In this document: piece by piece, positions 40,623 through 50,498 of the stretch
Position numbering within the stretch: the stretch's first letter is position 1
Layout of the letters: every line of letters starts with the position of its first letter
Origin: Saitoella complicata NRRL Y-17804
Lineage: Eukaryota > Ascomycota > Saitoellomycetes > Saitoellales > Saitoellaceae
Assembly (NCBI RefSeq): GCF_001661265.1
Contig: NW_017566992.1
Location: 465,514 to 529,513, forward strand
Length of the DNA: 64,000 bases
Direction: 5' to 3'
The notes under the pieces: model-generated
Database searches by the model: none
The model's input: the letters and a program-made list of their open reading frames with translations, nothing else
What the model was told of the DNA's origin: nothing
Position numbers and translations under genes: made by a program

Positions 40623-42187
40623 CTAATGCCCCCTAACCCCACTCCCCCCAACCTTCCTCGCACTCTCCACGAACCCCCCCGCACCCCCCTCCTCCCCTAT
40701 AACCCTCTCCACAGCCACAGCCCCCTCCTCTCCCACATCCAATTCTTTTCTCCACCGCCGTCGTCCAACCAACGCAATATTCCTCGTACTCGGAATCCTC
40801 AACGCCTCCCTCTCGACCTCCCACCCCGCCCTCGTAGCTACATCCTCGACCCAGTCGACATAGGCATGGTATCTTCCTCCCTCACCGACTTTGAGGGTAG
40901 CGTGTTTGGCGCCGGAGAGGGCGTGTGGGCAACAGGGAATAACCACCCACGCACACGACGAGGTAGCCCCGAGGAGTGGAATCCACGGCGTGAGCTCATC
41001 GGCATGGTTCCCGATGATGAACGTATCCCCCTCCCACCGCCCATCCTCGACCTCGAATCCTTCTCCCTCGACTTCGGAGGCACCGGGGATGAGGTGTGGG
41101 ATGAGGATCGCTTCGCGTAAGTTCGCCTGCGCAGTCTCTCCCAGGACAGCCCAAGTCTTCCTCCGCCGTGCGTCAAATCCATATCCCCTCCATCCCTCCT
41201 CCAACAAAATGTGCGTCAAAACCCCATTCCCACACCCAACATCAACGAACCTAACCCTCTCCTTCGCACTCGCCAAATCACCCCTCCCATAAATCTCCGT
41301 CCACAACCCACCCAAAAAGGCCGCGATACCTAAATCCTCAAACACGTGTTTCTTGGGATCCGTCCGCTCGACCCAATTCTCGAAAAGATGTTTTGCGTGT
41401 CGGGATTTGAGGGTGAGGTAGGTATCTTGGAAGAGGGAGCGGGGGACGAGAAGGTCGTGATGCACCCGTTTTTGGTAGCCGTTTTGGCGGCCGAGGGAAT
41501 GTTTGTGGATTGTTCGTAGTAGGGCATCAGCGGTTCTCGTCAGTCGTGTGGGAAGGGGGTTGGTGGGGGTGTCGGGGAGGAGGAGGAGGGAGAGTGAGAT
41601 CGTGCGTGAAGAGGGGGTGTAGAGGAATCCGAGACCGGCGACGGGGGGGTGGTAGAATGGGACATCTTCTGCGCGATTGACGTGTGGGAGGTAGATTACG
41701 AGCGATGCTGGATCTTGGTCATCGTCGGCGGCGGCGGCGGCGGAGGGGATGGAGCGGTAGAAGAGACATGTTTGGGCGAGAGGTTTGTCGATATTTGGGT
41801 TTCGCGGTAAGAGAAGCCGCTCGACACGTCGTACCAATTGGTAATCCTCGACTTCGTAGGTCTTTGATTGGGATGGGATTGGGGTGTCGGCATTGTCGTC
41901 GTCGTCGTCGTCGCTGGTGGATGAGTCGTAGAGGATGTCGGCTCGTAAGATCGAAGTTGAGTTCCTTTCTCAATGGCTGCACGTTAGTTACACTTGCGGA
42001 TATAGGATGAGAAGGGGGACCAACCTGGGTGGTAAACGAGTTCACCGAGAATCAACTCGAAGATCTCTACGGGGTAATTCGCTTCGTGCTTGATGATCGG
42101 GAGCCATCCTTCCTCTATCTTAACAGGCGTGAATGGAGCACCCTGCCCATCGAGGGGCTCCGGCTTCCATTGAAAGGCAGAAGGCAT
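40623..42187 (-). CDS. TRM44: tRNA (uracil-O2-)-methyltransferase
   Basis: Methylates the 2'-O of U44 in tRNA-Ser, using SAM (established for yeast Trm44). Exons 42187-42025 and 41968-40623, intron 41969-42024 (GTTGGT, branch AACTAAC, ...TTGAG), 502 aa. The exon join gives LVYHPERNSTSILRADILYD, the conserved N-terminal family motif. Further on are PRNPNIDKPLAQTC, KHVFEDLGIAAFL, the SAM motif VDVGCGNGVLTHILL, GYGFDARRRKTW, GNHADELTPWIPLL and a Cys-His motif VVIPCCPHALSG, all typical. An earlier AG (GTGCAG) is passed over: it lies only 9 nt from the branch point and would break the frame. The gene is divergent from TYW3 by 199 bp, both acting in tRNA modification. Confidence 0.93.
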
Positions 42188-42386
42188 TTGTTATGGAGGG
42201 GGATCACGGGAGTGACCGAGAAAGGAAATTGTGGGATGTAACGTCGACGTGCATTTTCGGAGATTTCGAGACCAAGTGCCTGAATTCCGTACACAAAATC
42301 CAAAAGCTTTATTTTTCGGACCTTCGAACATCAGGAGATACGTCGAGGTTCGTTAACAACTGCTTCAGCATATTACCGCTATCATT

Positions 42387-43138
42387 ATGTCAACCCCCGC
42401 GGCCGAGCCAACCCCCTTCTCCTCCCGCAGATCCTACACCCTCACCGCCCTCTCCTCCCACCTCCCCAACGCCTTCCCAAAAGGCCACGGCCACGGCCAC
42501 CCGACGCCCCGATCTTTCCTTTACTCGATGTAATCCATGAACACGAGGATTTAGCAACCACAAGCTCCTGCTCAGGACGTGTCGTGGTCTATGTTGAGGG
42601 CGAGGGCAGCGGAGGGAATGGTGGTGGATTCTGATTATTGTGTTCGCATCAGTCGGTCGCTATCCCGGAATCCAACTCGGCTCTCGAAAATTTTCTATTA
42701 AGCGACAAACAGGAATCCATCGAGGTTGCAAAGGATGAGACATGTGAAGGAGGGAGGGTGGCGGCACATCCCATGATCCTCCACCTCACCGCATTCTTCC
42801 TCCCCGCCGCACCCACAATCCCCGACCTCGCTCTCGCATCCGGCGCGCCGGTTCCGCAAGAGGTGTATCACGATCTCGCACCCCTCCACCCCCAAGTCGC
42901 GGTTTGGTGTGGTGGACTCCGATTGGACGCCCCAATCGGCTCGGTCACCGACGCGGAGGCAGAGGGAGAGGAAGGGAAGAAGAAGATGACGTTGAAGTTG
43001 AGGTTGAGGGTGAGTATACCGTATATTAGACCCCTCCTCTCGACCTCGGAACGGTACTTCATTTCTATCGCGCAGCGTATGCGTCATTTCACCGCTGCCG
43101 TACGCGAATTCGTCCATCCCCCCAGAAAACAAGCTTAA
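42387..43138 (+). pseudogene. TYW3: TYW3-like wybutosine-synthesis methyltransferase, frame disrupted
   Basis: TYW3 N4-methylates the tricyclic wybutosine intermediate on tRNA-Phe. From ATG 42387 the first 44 codons read FSSRRSYTLTALSSHLPNAFPKGHG. The signature LLDVIHEHEDLATTSSCSGRVVVYVEG lies in another frame, entered near the CACCCGACG string at about 42497. The expected GGxGGGxW segment reads GGNGGGF followed by TGA (42632-42634) where tryptophan is conserved. The open frame then continues to 43138 with AAHPMILHL, VAVWCGGLRLDAPIG and a C-terminal helix, as in TYW3. Two disruptions plus loss of the SHDPV motif (SHQSV) suggest a decaying gene. Sequencing error or an unrecognised intron cannot be excluded for the first break. 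Confidence 0.6.
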
Positions 43139-43832
43139 GGGAAGAAGGGAGGAGGGGAGTGGCCATGGGAGGATAAGGATGTCCGCATAGCTCGGTTGAG
43201 GGAGGAGTGGGTGGGTTCGGCCCAAGAAACCTACTGAGGAGGGAAAAGTCGGGGGTGAGGGTGAGTGATTGGGATGCCCACGAGAATCGAGATCCCACAA
43301 GCGAAAAAAGGCATTTCTATCCGGAAGGAACAAGGGCATTGAGTGACTCAACATGCATGGGACGCGTACGGCCCACTGTACGAGGAAGATCACGGATCCC
43401 GATGCACACGGCCGGGCAGCGGGCTCGACGACACGACACGAATACTCCCTGGGAACTCGCGGATCCCTTGACTGTGAGCTTCTTTGACAAGCGCTGCAGG
43501 ACAGCGTCGCAAAGTACGACGTACTGGGAGTGAAGGAAGCGGATCACGGAGGTGAGAGGAACAGTATCGGGATTGTGGATGAAGACATGCATATGGCCAG
43601 GGAGTGTGCGTGGGTTTGCCGTGGGTACTGGCAAGGGCTGCAGCTGCGATATTTCTCTTCTCTTACAGTTACGCAAACAAGATGATAATATTGTCCATCG
43701 AAAATCCCATCTATACCCAGCTCAACCCTTGAACGCGACAGGTATATTCGCTCCTCAGAAAAAATGCAGGAATCAAATCATCCCAACTCGAAACCTCCCA
43801 AAAATAGTCCTCACACATCCGGCTCCATCCAC
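43139..43832. other. intergenic; one weak small ORF
   Basis: 694 bp. On the minus strand an ORF from ATG 43592 to 43317 (91 codons, MHVFIHNPDTVPLTSVIRFL...) has protein-like composition for its first 50 residues, but I recognise no family. Otherwise nothing. Confidence 0.3.
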
Positions 43833-44282
43833 TTACTTCTTGATGTCCTCAAGAGCCTGGATAACGGCAGGTTTCTTCGCCTCCTCTTGCCTGCTCATGA
43901 AAATACGAGCAAGCTGGATCGAACCGACAGTAGCCAAAAGACAATTCACAGACGCCAACCTAAATGACCATCATTAGCCTTATCCCACCTTCCTATTTCC
44001 GATCTCCAAGAGCACGTCTCAGATCAAGATCACAGGAAACACTCACATCATATTCTTCGGCTTGATAATCATACTCCATCTCGTCCAAATCGTACCCGTC
44101 GCGACCAACGCCGCATTCTGACTCAATGACAACTGCTCAGCCGGACGTGCAAAATCACTCGCACCGGCGATAACCAATCCCCACTTCATCACCGGAGCCC
44201 AGAAATGGACAGTTCTAGGGCCAGTGGGGCCATTCCAGAAGGAGGAGAAAGCGGAGCGGGAGGCACCTGATGCTGCGGCCAT
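43833..44282 (-). CDS. MPC2: mitochondrial pyruvate carrier subunit (MPC2/MPC3 type)
   Basis: Subunit of the inner-membrane heterodimer that imports pyruvate into the matrix. Exons 44282-44047 and 43959-43833, intron 43960-44046 (GTGAGT...TTTAG, 87 nt), 120 aa. The pattern is complete: FWNGPTGPRTVHFWAPVMKWGLVIAG, DFARPAEQLSLSQNAALVATG, WTRWSMIIKPKN, then LASVNCLLATVGSIQLARI. It has the three-helix MPC2-like layout and ends LEDIKK. The start is the ATG of MAAASGAS; the frame is open further upstream but without support. It is divergent from NDUFA2. Confidence 0.95.
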
Positions 44283-44489
44283 TATGTTGGATAGGAGGGA
44301 TGGATCTGAACGCAGAATGTTTGGAGGTCTCCGTCCAGGTCGCGGCGCCAGGCACAGAGGGGCGCACAAATCCCGACGGCAGTTGCTCTGTAATACTCCA
44401 CCACGAAAACAATCCAGAGCATCAAGGTGTGTTGAACGCGTTGAAGCCTGCTCCTTTTCTGGTTCCGGTGATTGACAGTGTTTCGACAG
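44283..44489. promoter_or_regulatory. divergent promoter, MPC2 / NDUFA2
   Basis: 207 bp between the start codons of two nuclear genes for mitochondrial inner-membrane proteins, which suggests co-expression (inference). No TATA box is obvious. Confidence 0.5.
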
Positions 44490-44827
44490 ATGTCCGCCAA
44501 GTACGCCTTCTCACAAGCTATCAAAGAAGTCCGCTTCCACTTCTGCCAAACCTCCGAAACCTCCAACGGGGTCCGGTACGTCTTCTTCCCTCCTCCTTAT
44601 GGTACACCTCCGCTAACGTCACGGTGCCACTCAGAGAATTCCTCCAAAAATCCTACCCAGTCATGAAAAAGCACAACCCCACAACCCCAATCCTGATACG
44701 CGAGGCATTCGGTGTCCCGGCAAAGATGTACGTCAGATACGAGATGGGACGTGAGGAGAAGAAGAGTTTGGATGGGTTGGGGAAGGCGAATGTTGAGAAG
44801 GAGGTTTCGGCTGTGTTGAAGGCGTAA
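44490..44827 (+). CDS. NDUFA2: NADH dehydrogenase (complex I) accessory subunit NDUFA2/B8
   Basis: Thioredoxin-fold accessory subunit of the complex I matrix arm. Exons 44490-44575 and 44635-44827, intron 44576-44634 (GTACGT, branch GCTAAC, CAG), 92 aa. MSAKYAFSQAIKEVRFHFCQTSETSNGVREFLQ... then YPVMKKHNPTTPILIREA and YVRYEMGREEKKSLDGL match the family (KELRIHLCQ...S..R.F....Y..LK..NP..PILIREC). The exon junction falls in NGVR|EFLQK and is exactly in frame. An unspliced frame covering the gene from 44270 is an artefact. Confidence 0.93.
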
Positions 44828-45277
44828 GTTCGCCGACACGGCGACTCGGGAGTGGAGTCGGAGGCAGTGAAGCTTGGGGAGTCAAATGCACTGTGGATGA
44901 ACAAGACTTGAGAGCGAAAAGATGAAGGAGCGAGGATATGTATGAATAAGCCCACATCATAAACGGCGCGACGAGAATGAAGATCTTAAATTTATATCAC
45001 GACAGCATACCATTGGTAGGGAGACAAATGGACATGATTTCACATACACAACCTCACCTGAATGTTTGGTCCATAGCCTACTTTGAGACTCTTACTTTGC
45101 TGTACTGGAGCGCAACCTCCGGTTCACAATTATTACATCGCGTCACATCACGAAACCGCTCAAGCGAAACGAACAACATACGAAAAATGAAATTACTTTA
45201 TACCAAACACCACATACATCCCACGTCCGTGCTCCTACATACTTACACACACAAATCTCATGGTCACTTTTCCCAGC
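44828..45277. other. intergenic between convergent genes
   Basis: 450 bp, AT-rich, between the stop codons of NDUFA2 and the glucokinase gene. No gene or repeat seen. Confidence 0.6.
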
Positions 45278-46811
45278 TCAAATCTCCCCCTTCTCCTTCA
45301 ACAACTCATCCGCCGAATACCTAATCCCCATCTCCTGCTGCTTCCTCGCCATCAACGCACAAAGCGCAGCCCCAACCCCACTCCCATCCTTCGCCAACCC
45401 AAACGTCAGACGTCCCTCTTTCTCCTCGCCCAGAACCTCGCGGATCGCTTCTCTAACCATTTCCTCGAAGTTAGGGTAGAATTCGACAACGGACCCATCG
45501 ACGCCGATGTCGACCTTGGAGGTGGGGGATGAGGAAAGGCGGCCGGAGGCGGAGATGATTGCGCAGAGTGCGATGGCGGAGAGTCGGGCTGCGCGGCGTC
45601 CAATTGCTCGGGAAACGAGTTGGACGGCTTGGAGGGTTTCGATGGCTTCAAGCCCAGCAGAGACACCGAGTTGTTCCTGTACCACCTTCTTAACCGTCGC
45701 GAGATCGGGGCTCTCGTCTTCCGAAATAGCGGAGAGAACGGATGTATCGAGCGAGAACGGCAGATTGAGTTGTTTGGAGGCTTCGCCGTTGAAGAGGGAC
45801 GCACCGCCCATACCAGGGTCCGAGGCGGTAGTGAGCGAAATAATCGCCTGTCTGAAGATCTCGCCAAGGAACATCCCCGAAATGCGTTTTTCGTACATTT
45901 GGTACCCGGGGTTAACAGACGCGTGGTCGAGCGCGTTATCGTAGGGTGTAGCAGGGAGAACACGCATAGCGTTATCGAAGGCTCCCCATTCAGTGTTGAT
46001 GACCATCGTCGGGGTTTGGTGTTCTGCTTTTTCGAGTTTGTGGACGTTTTCCATGTTCTCTACGTAGGCACCATTCGTGCCCGTGCCGAAGATTGCGCCG
46101 ATGAGGGATTCGGTTCCTTTGGGGGCGGCGTAGGCACGGGCCATGAGGGCGCCGACGGTGTCGTTGACGAGGGCTGCGACCTTGACGGGGAGAGATTTTG
46201 CGTCGATGGCGCGTTGGAGGAGGTCGACGACGTCCACGCCGACCGCATCGGGGATGTTGAATCCTTTCGTCCAGCGGAGGACTACGCCCTTGTTCACGGC
46301 GGTTTGGTTAACGGGGAACGAGAATGTGAACCCGAGTTGGAGCATATGCTCAGGCTCCGTACAATCGAATTTATCTTCATGGTGTTCGCGAATGAAGGAC
46401 TCGATCCGCTCTGCGATGAAGGAGAAGAGATCGTGGGAGGAGCCAATCATCATGGCTTTTGGGATCGCGGATTTGGATTGGACGAGGTGGAAGGTTCCGT
46501 CGCCTTGGAGGTGGATGGAGCAGACGCGGAGGTTGGTACCACCGATGTCAAGGGCGAGGAAAGTGCCTTTTTCGGTGCCGGTTGGGACGTCGGAGACGAA
46601 GGTTGGGATCATGGTCATGGCTTCGTCGTTGTTCTTCAAACCGAGATCTACGGCCACGACATGTCAACACCTGCACCTTTGTATCCGGGAGTAGGATAGA
46701 GGAAGAAGACGAACCCATGAGTCGTCTAAACTCGACGACGGCAGTCTTCAACTGCTCACTCGTAAACTCAAACTCATCCGCGACGCGCTGAGCTTCTTCG
46801 AGCAAAGTCAT
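45278..46811 (-). CDS. glucokinase (hexokinase family)
   Basis: ATP-dependent glucose phosphorylation, first step of glycolysis. Exons 46811-46715 and 46647-45278, intron 46648-46714 (GTTCGT...CGTAG), 488 aa. The short first exon encodes the N-terminal helix (MTLLEEAQRVADEF). Then come the phosphate-1 loop LALDIGGTNLRV, sugar-binding FTFSFPVNQ, the catalytic Asp in LVNDTVGAL, phosphate-2 IFGTGTNGAYVE, NTEWGAFDN, and adenosine-site residues near GVDGSVVEFYPNF and DGSGVGAALCAL. The glucokinase-like (GlkA/Glk1) subtype is suggested by the N-terminus and by TKGFNIPDAVGVDVVDLL. I cannot fully exclude the hexokinase subtype. Confidence 0.93.
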
Positions 46812-48012
46812 CTTGTTTCCTCCTGTGAGATAAATGTGTGATAAATGAATCTGACAAGCTGGATCAGAACGAGGGGAAGATGAATCTTTTTACTTGGGGG
46901 TTCCGCTGGCGGTTTAGCGTCGAAGATTCGTGCTGCAGCCGCGTGAGTGAGCTGGACATGAGAGCAATGACGTACATCTCACAACCAACCCGGACATCTG
47001 CTCGACACTTCGACCGTCATAAAGTTTACGTTCGTTACACTCAAGGACACCAGAAATACCCTTTCTTCACCTTTTCTCTTCTTCTTCCGGAGATCAACTC
47101 GCGGGACAGCAGCTGCGTCGGATCAACGTTAACCCACTGCCGGCCCTTCAGCCTCGCGCCAAAACCCGAAATCGCTCCGGAGGCAGAAAAGCTAACTCAC
47201 TCGAAAAAAGCCCCGTTTGGTCCTCTTGACCAATCGTAAGTAATCCTCGAACGAAATGGGGGCATAGAACGGGAGGGAATGGGTCTAGAGGGTATAGGCA
47301 GTCAGGGTCTCTGATGGGGAGAGGGTGGGGGGACAGAGCGGAATGACGATCGCGGAGTGCAGTGGGGGATCCCCTCAGTGGCACTGCTCCACATTTGTCA
47401 TGTGGAGGCTCATCTCCATTCCAATTCATTGCAAGCGACGCACTGGAAACGATCAGAACGAACCTGCACCGGGAATGAGAGGATGATGAAATGACCGCTT
47501 CAAGCTCCTGTATGCCTCATTCCGGCGCTCGGCAACGGAGCCGAAGGCGGGAAGCCACGCCGGCTGTAAATGGGGCTTAGGGAGATGAAGTCTGCATCCT
47601 TGTGCTTGCATGGCCGAAGTCCTTCCTGCTCCGCGGAGTCGGAGGGATTTGGTTGGTTAGGATGGACATTTTTGCAGGGTTTGCAGTGGACGATGCAGGG
47701 TCGACAGGATATTCTCGGGAATTAAACGTAGACGTGAGAGTAAGCGGTAAGGGAAGGCTGCGTGAACGGATAGGTTGATATCTTCTATTGTGCTTTGTAC
47801 TCTACTACGCTCACATCGGGCTCTGGGGTCCTGGAGTGGCCACTACAGTACCAGCTGGCATGTGATACTGTACAGAAAGCCAAAACAAATAGAGTTTGTA
47901 TAACTTCATATCAAGTAACTACCTGGTAGGTGTTGCGAATGCCAAGATGCTTATCCGCCCTTCTCGTCCCCAACACGTTGTCTCACGCGTTCATATCATT
48001 CATGCCCACCGT
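46812..48012. other. glucokinase promoter and 1.2-kb intergenic
   Basis: No convincing ORF (all under 135 codons and unrecognised). It contains the glucokinase promoter on its left side and the 3' flank of the DUF262 gene on its right. Confidence 0.55.
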
Positions 48013-49605
48013 CTACATCTGCATTCTTCTCCTGCTCGCTGGACCCCATTCTCCATCCCCATCCGCCTTCCTCTTCCCAGCAGATCCCGCACTCCCCATA
48101 TTGAACGCCTCCTCCTCCGTCATCCCAATCACCATCTCCTCCTCATCCTCATCCCCATCAGCAACAACCTCCGAGCGGACATCACCAGGATGAACCCCCC
48201 GCTCAACACACCTCTGCCACCTCTCCCCCGCTTCAGTGATATACTGCGACAATTTGTTCCACGTCTGGGTATTTGATCTCAAATCAAGCGCCTTCTCACG
48301 GATCCATTGGCGCATGGAATTGACTTCGCGGGAGAGTGCGTTGATCGTCTCTACGCTCACCGAACCTACTCCATGACCCTTCCCGGGAGCAGAGGCGCGG
48401 GGTGTCTTGATTTCTTTCATCTTGTCGATAAGAATCCCAGTCGCATAAAGTTCGATCGGCGAAAACCTCCTCGCGTGCGTAACCTCCGCCTTCTCCTTTT
48501 TACTCCCTTTCCCCGACCCCACAACCTGATTCGACCAGAACGTATATTGGTGTGTGAAGACATCGGGACTGTTCTCGATCATCTTGTCGAAGATACCAAA
48601 TACGGCGCGAGCGCGGGCCCGGAATTCGAGGGTTGGCTCCGGTGTGTCTTTGATGAATGACATAAGGCGGGAGGGGGTGTTTGTCCAGGGGGCGGGACGA
48701 AGGTCGGTTGGTTTTGTGCAGTGGAGGACGAAGAGGATGATTGCGAAAGCTTGGAAATCTCTTGCGCTCTTGTCTTCACAGACTATCACATCGACAGTTA
48801 GCATTCATCTACAATTACAACGTACTCCCGCAGCCCGCGCGACGAACGCGCACGGCGGGGGAACAGGGTGGAGAACTCACGGTCGTTGACACGAGTATAC
48901 TCCGCCTGCAACTCCTTAATGAAGCTCTTCCACTTCCCACTTACAGCCTGCAACTTCTCCGCGCTCGTCAACGGAATTCCCATCTGTACCCTCTGAAACA
49001 GATCCTCCTCCTGCTCAGCCTTCAAATCCTTATACTCAATACACAACAAACTCTGCTCCTTGAATTTTTGTCTCGCATTCTCTGGTAAGAGCTTGGCACC
49101 GCGTTCTCTGACGTTTTCAAGAGTGTAGAAGTATTTCGTCTCGTTGCGGCCGAGGTAGGGGATTTGACCGAGCATGAAGGCTTTGATGGAGGAGAGACGT
49201 TGTTTTCCGTCGACGACGGTGCGGGTGATGCGGGGCTTTGAGTTGTTTTGGTTGAGAATTCTCGAGAGGGAGAAGATGATCGGTGGGACGTAGAACTCAT
49301 GCAACATAGAATGAATCAACCCGGACATACGCAGTTTCGTCCATACGACATCTGTACAACTGTCAGCATTCATCCCCACACTCGCGGCTGACAGACGTAC
49401 CTCGCTGATATGGCGGATCAAGAATCAAATAAGGTCCTTGCATCATTTCGAATAGATCAATGGTCCTATATCTGATCGCACTTGGATGAGGCAGCGCACC
49501 CTTGAATAGGTCGAAGTCCTCATCCCCTTCAGATGGTGAATGGGAATATTCACCATCCTCGTAATCCTCTGTAGGTTCAGGTTTGATAATGGGTTGGCGG
49601 GGCAT
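48013..49605 (-). CDS. DUF262-domain protein
   Basis: Fungal relative of the GmrS/DndB-like DUF262 fold, which in bacteria senses or cleaves modified DNA using NTP; the fungal role is unknown. Exons 49605-49401, 49351-48881 and 48782-48013, introns 49352-49400 (GTACGT-CAG, 49 nt) and 48783-48880 (GTGAGT, branch GCTAAC, TAG), 481 aa. An acidic N-terminus of about 40 residues precedes LDPPYQRDVVW. Then the hallmark VVDGKQRLSSI (DGQQR-type motif) appears, followed by LENVRERGAKLLPEN and IPLTSAEKLQA. A helical second half follows, ending in an acidic DEDEEE stretch and basic KRK/RRR residues, a likely nuclear signal. Confidence 0.88.
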
Positions 49606-49838
49606 ATCTGGTGTTTCGCGTCAGACTGCGTGGGTAGCGTGACTTGACGGTTACGCGGAGAGCTCGCGTTTGGGTTGCAAGACCGCGATTTATTGCAGGA
49701 GAAACTCAGGCAAGTTCTCCCTCGATCTCAGAGAAAGCCTCGGGTTTTTAAGGCCTTCAAATGGGACTCCTTGCAGAGCCCGGTGCGCGATGGCCTGACT
49801 GAAAAGCTGCTGAAAGCGCTGCTGAACACGGACCCTTT

Positions 49839-49901
49839 TCAATGAATCAACCAGGAACTCAGCACTTGAGCTGCCTGGGTTTTATAAAGTTGGTTGATTG
49901 A
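49839..49901. repeat. imperfect inverted repeat
   Basis: TCAATGAATCAACCA on the left and TTGGTTGATTGA on the right are inverted copies. A nested pair (AACCAGG...CCTGGGTT and CTCA...TGAG) lies inside, so the 63 bp could form a branched hairpin. Confidence 0.7.
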
Positions 49902-50330
49902 ACGACACATGCTGAGGCCTCCCCTGCGTCGATACTCCACTCCACCTAAGAGTTATTGAAGCCACCAAGAACATAAACGCACCGATGACTCTCCAAAGAA
50001 TGTTGGAAGACATTTTACAGCAGCTGCAGTGATGAAGCAGGAAGTGCTTCACTTTTGTGATTCTGTATTCTAAAGTTGCTAGCAGCTCATGATGTGCTGC
50101 TGCAAATTAAATGATTTCACTGCTTCCAAGTCAGAGAGTCAAGAGGTTCCCGAGCTTGAACGGTATACAATTGATAGACAAAAACTCGGACATATATTCT
50201 CATATCCCAAGTCCACACATGCACGACCATCATCGTCAAAAGCTATAGGTATACCGCACCCCCTCACAACTCCAACTCCCCTCTTTCCTCGCTCTTCCCA
50301 TTCCTGGACAAGTAAACGCCGGCGCCAGGA

Positions 50331-50352
50331 CACACACACGCACACGCACACC
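50331..50352. repeat. CA/CG-rich dinucleotide microsatellite
   Basis: An interrupted CACACACACG run of about 22 bp in the 3' flank of the cyclin gene. Confidence 0.85.
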
Positions 50353-50498
50353 CGGTATCCCGAGGAACAACCAACCAAAAGCAAACGCCCAAAAGCGCCA
50401 AAGTAAAGTATAAGTATGGATATCATCTCGTCACGTCACGTCGCTTCCGTCCGAGACCGCTCTCACACACACAAACCCTCCAAATCTTGCTTCGATCT

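Larger units (their letters stand above)
49606..50498. other. intergenic, rich in small inverted repeats
   Basis: 893 bp. Besides the inverted repeat listed separately, there are short hairpins near 50031-50053 (GTGATGAAGCA / TGCTTCAC) and near 50082-50102 (AGCAGC / GCTGCT). No ORF of note. It may be a foldback (MITE-like) relic or structured untranslated RNA. Confidence 0.4.

Noticed and set aside
40524-41120. Plus-strand Pro-rich ORFs over TRM44
   Set aside because: Complement of TRM44 coding sequence, no motif.
44270-44827. 185-codon unspliced ORF over NDUFA2
   Set aside because: It reads through the intron and upstream DNA; the two-exon model gives a complete, correctly sized subunit.
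45620-46699. 359-codon plus-strand ORF opposite the glucokinase gene
   Set aside because: The minus strand carries every hexokinase motif; the plus-strand product is Gly/Val/Glu-rich and unrecognised.
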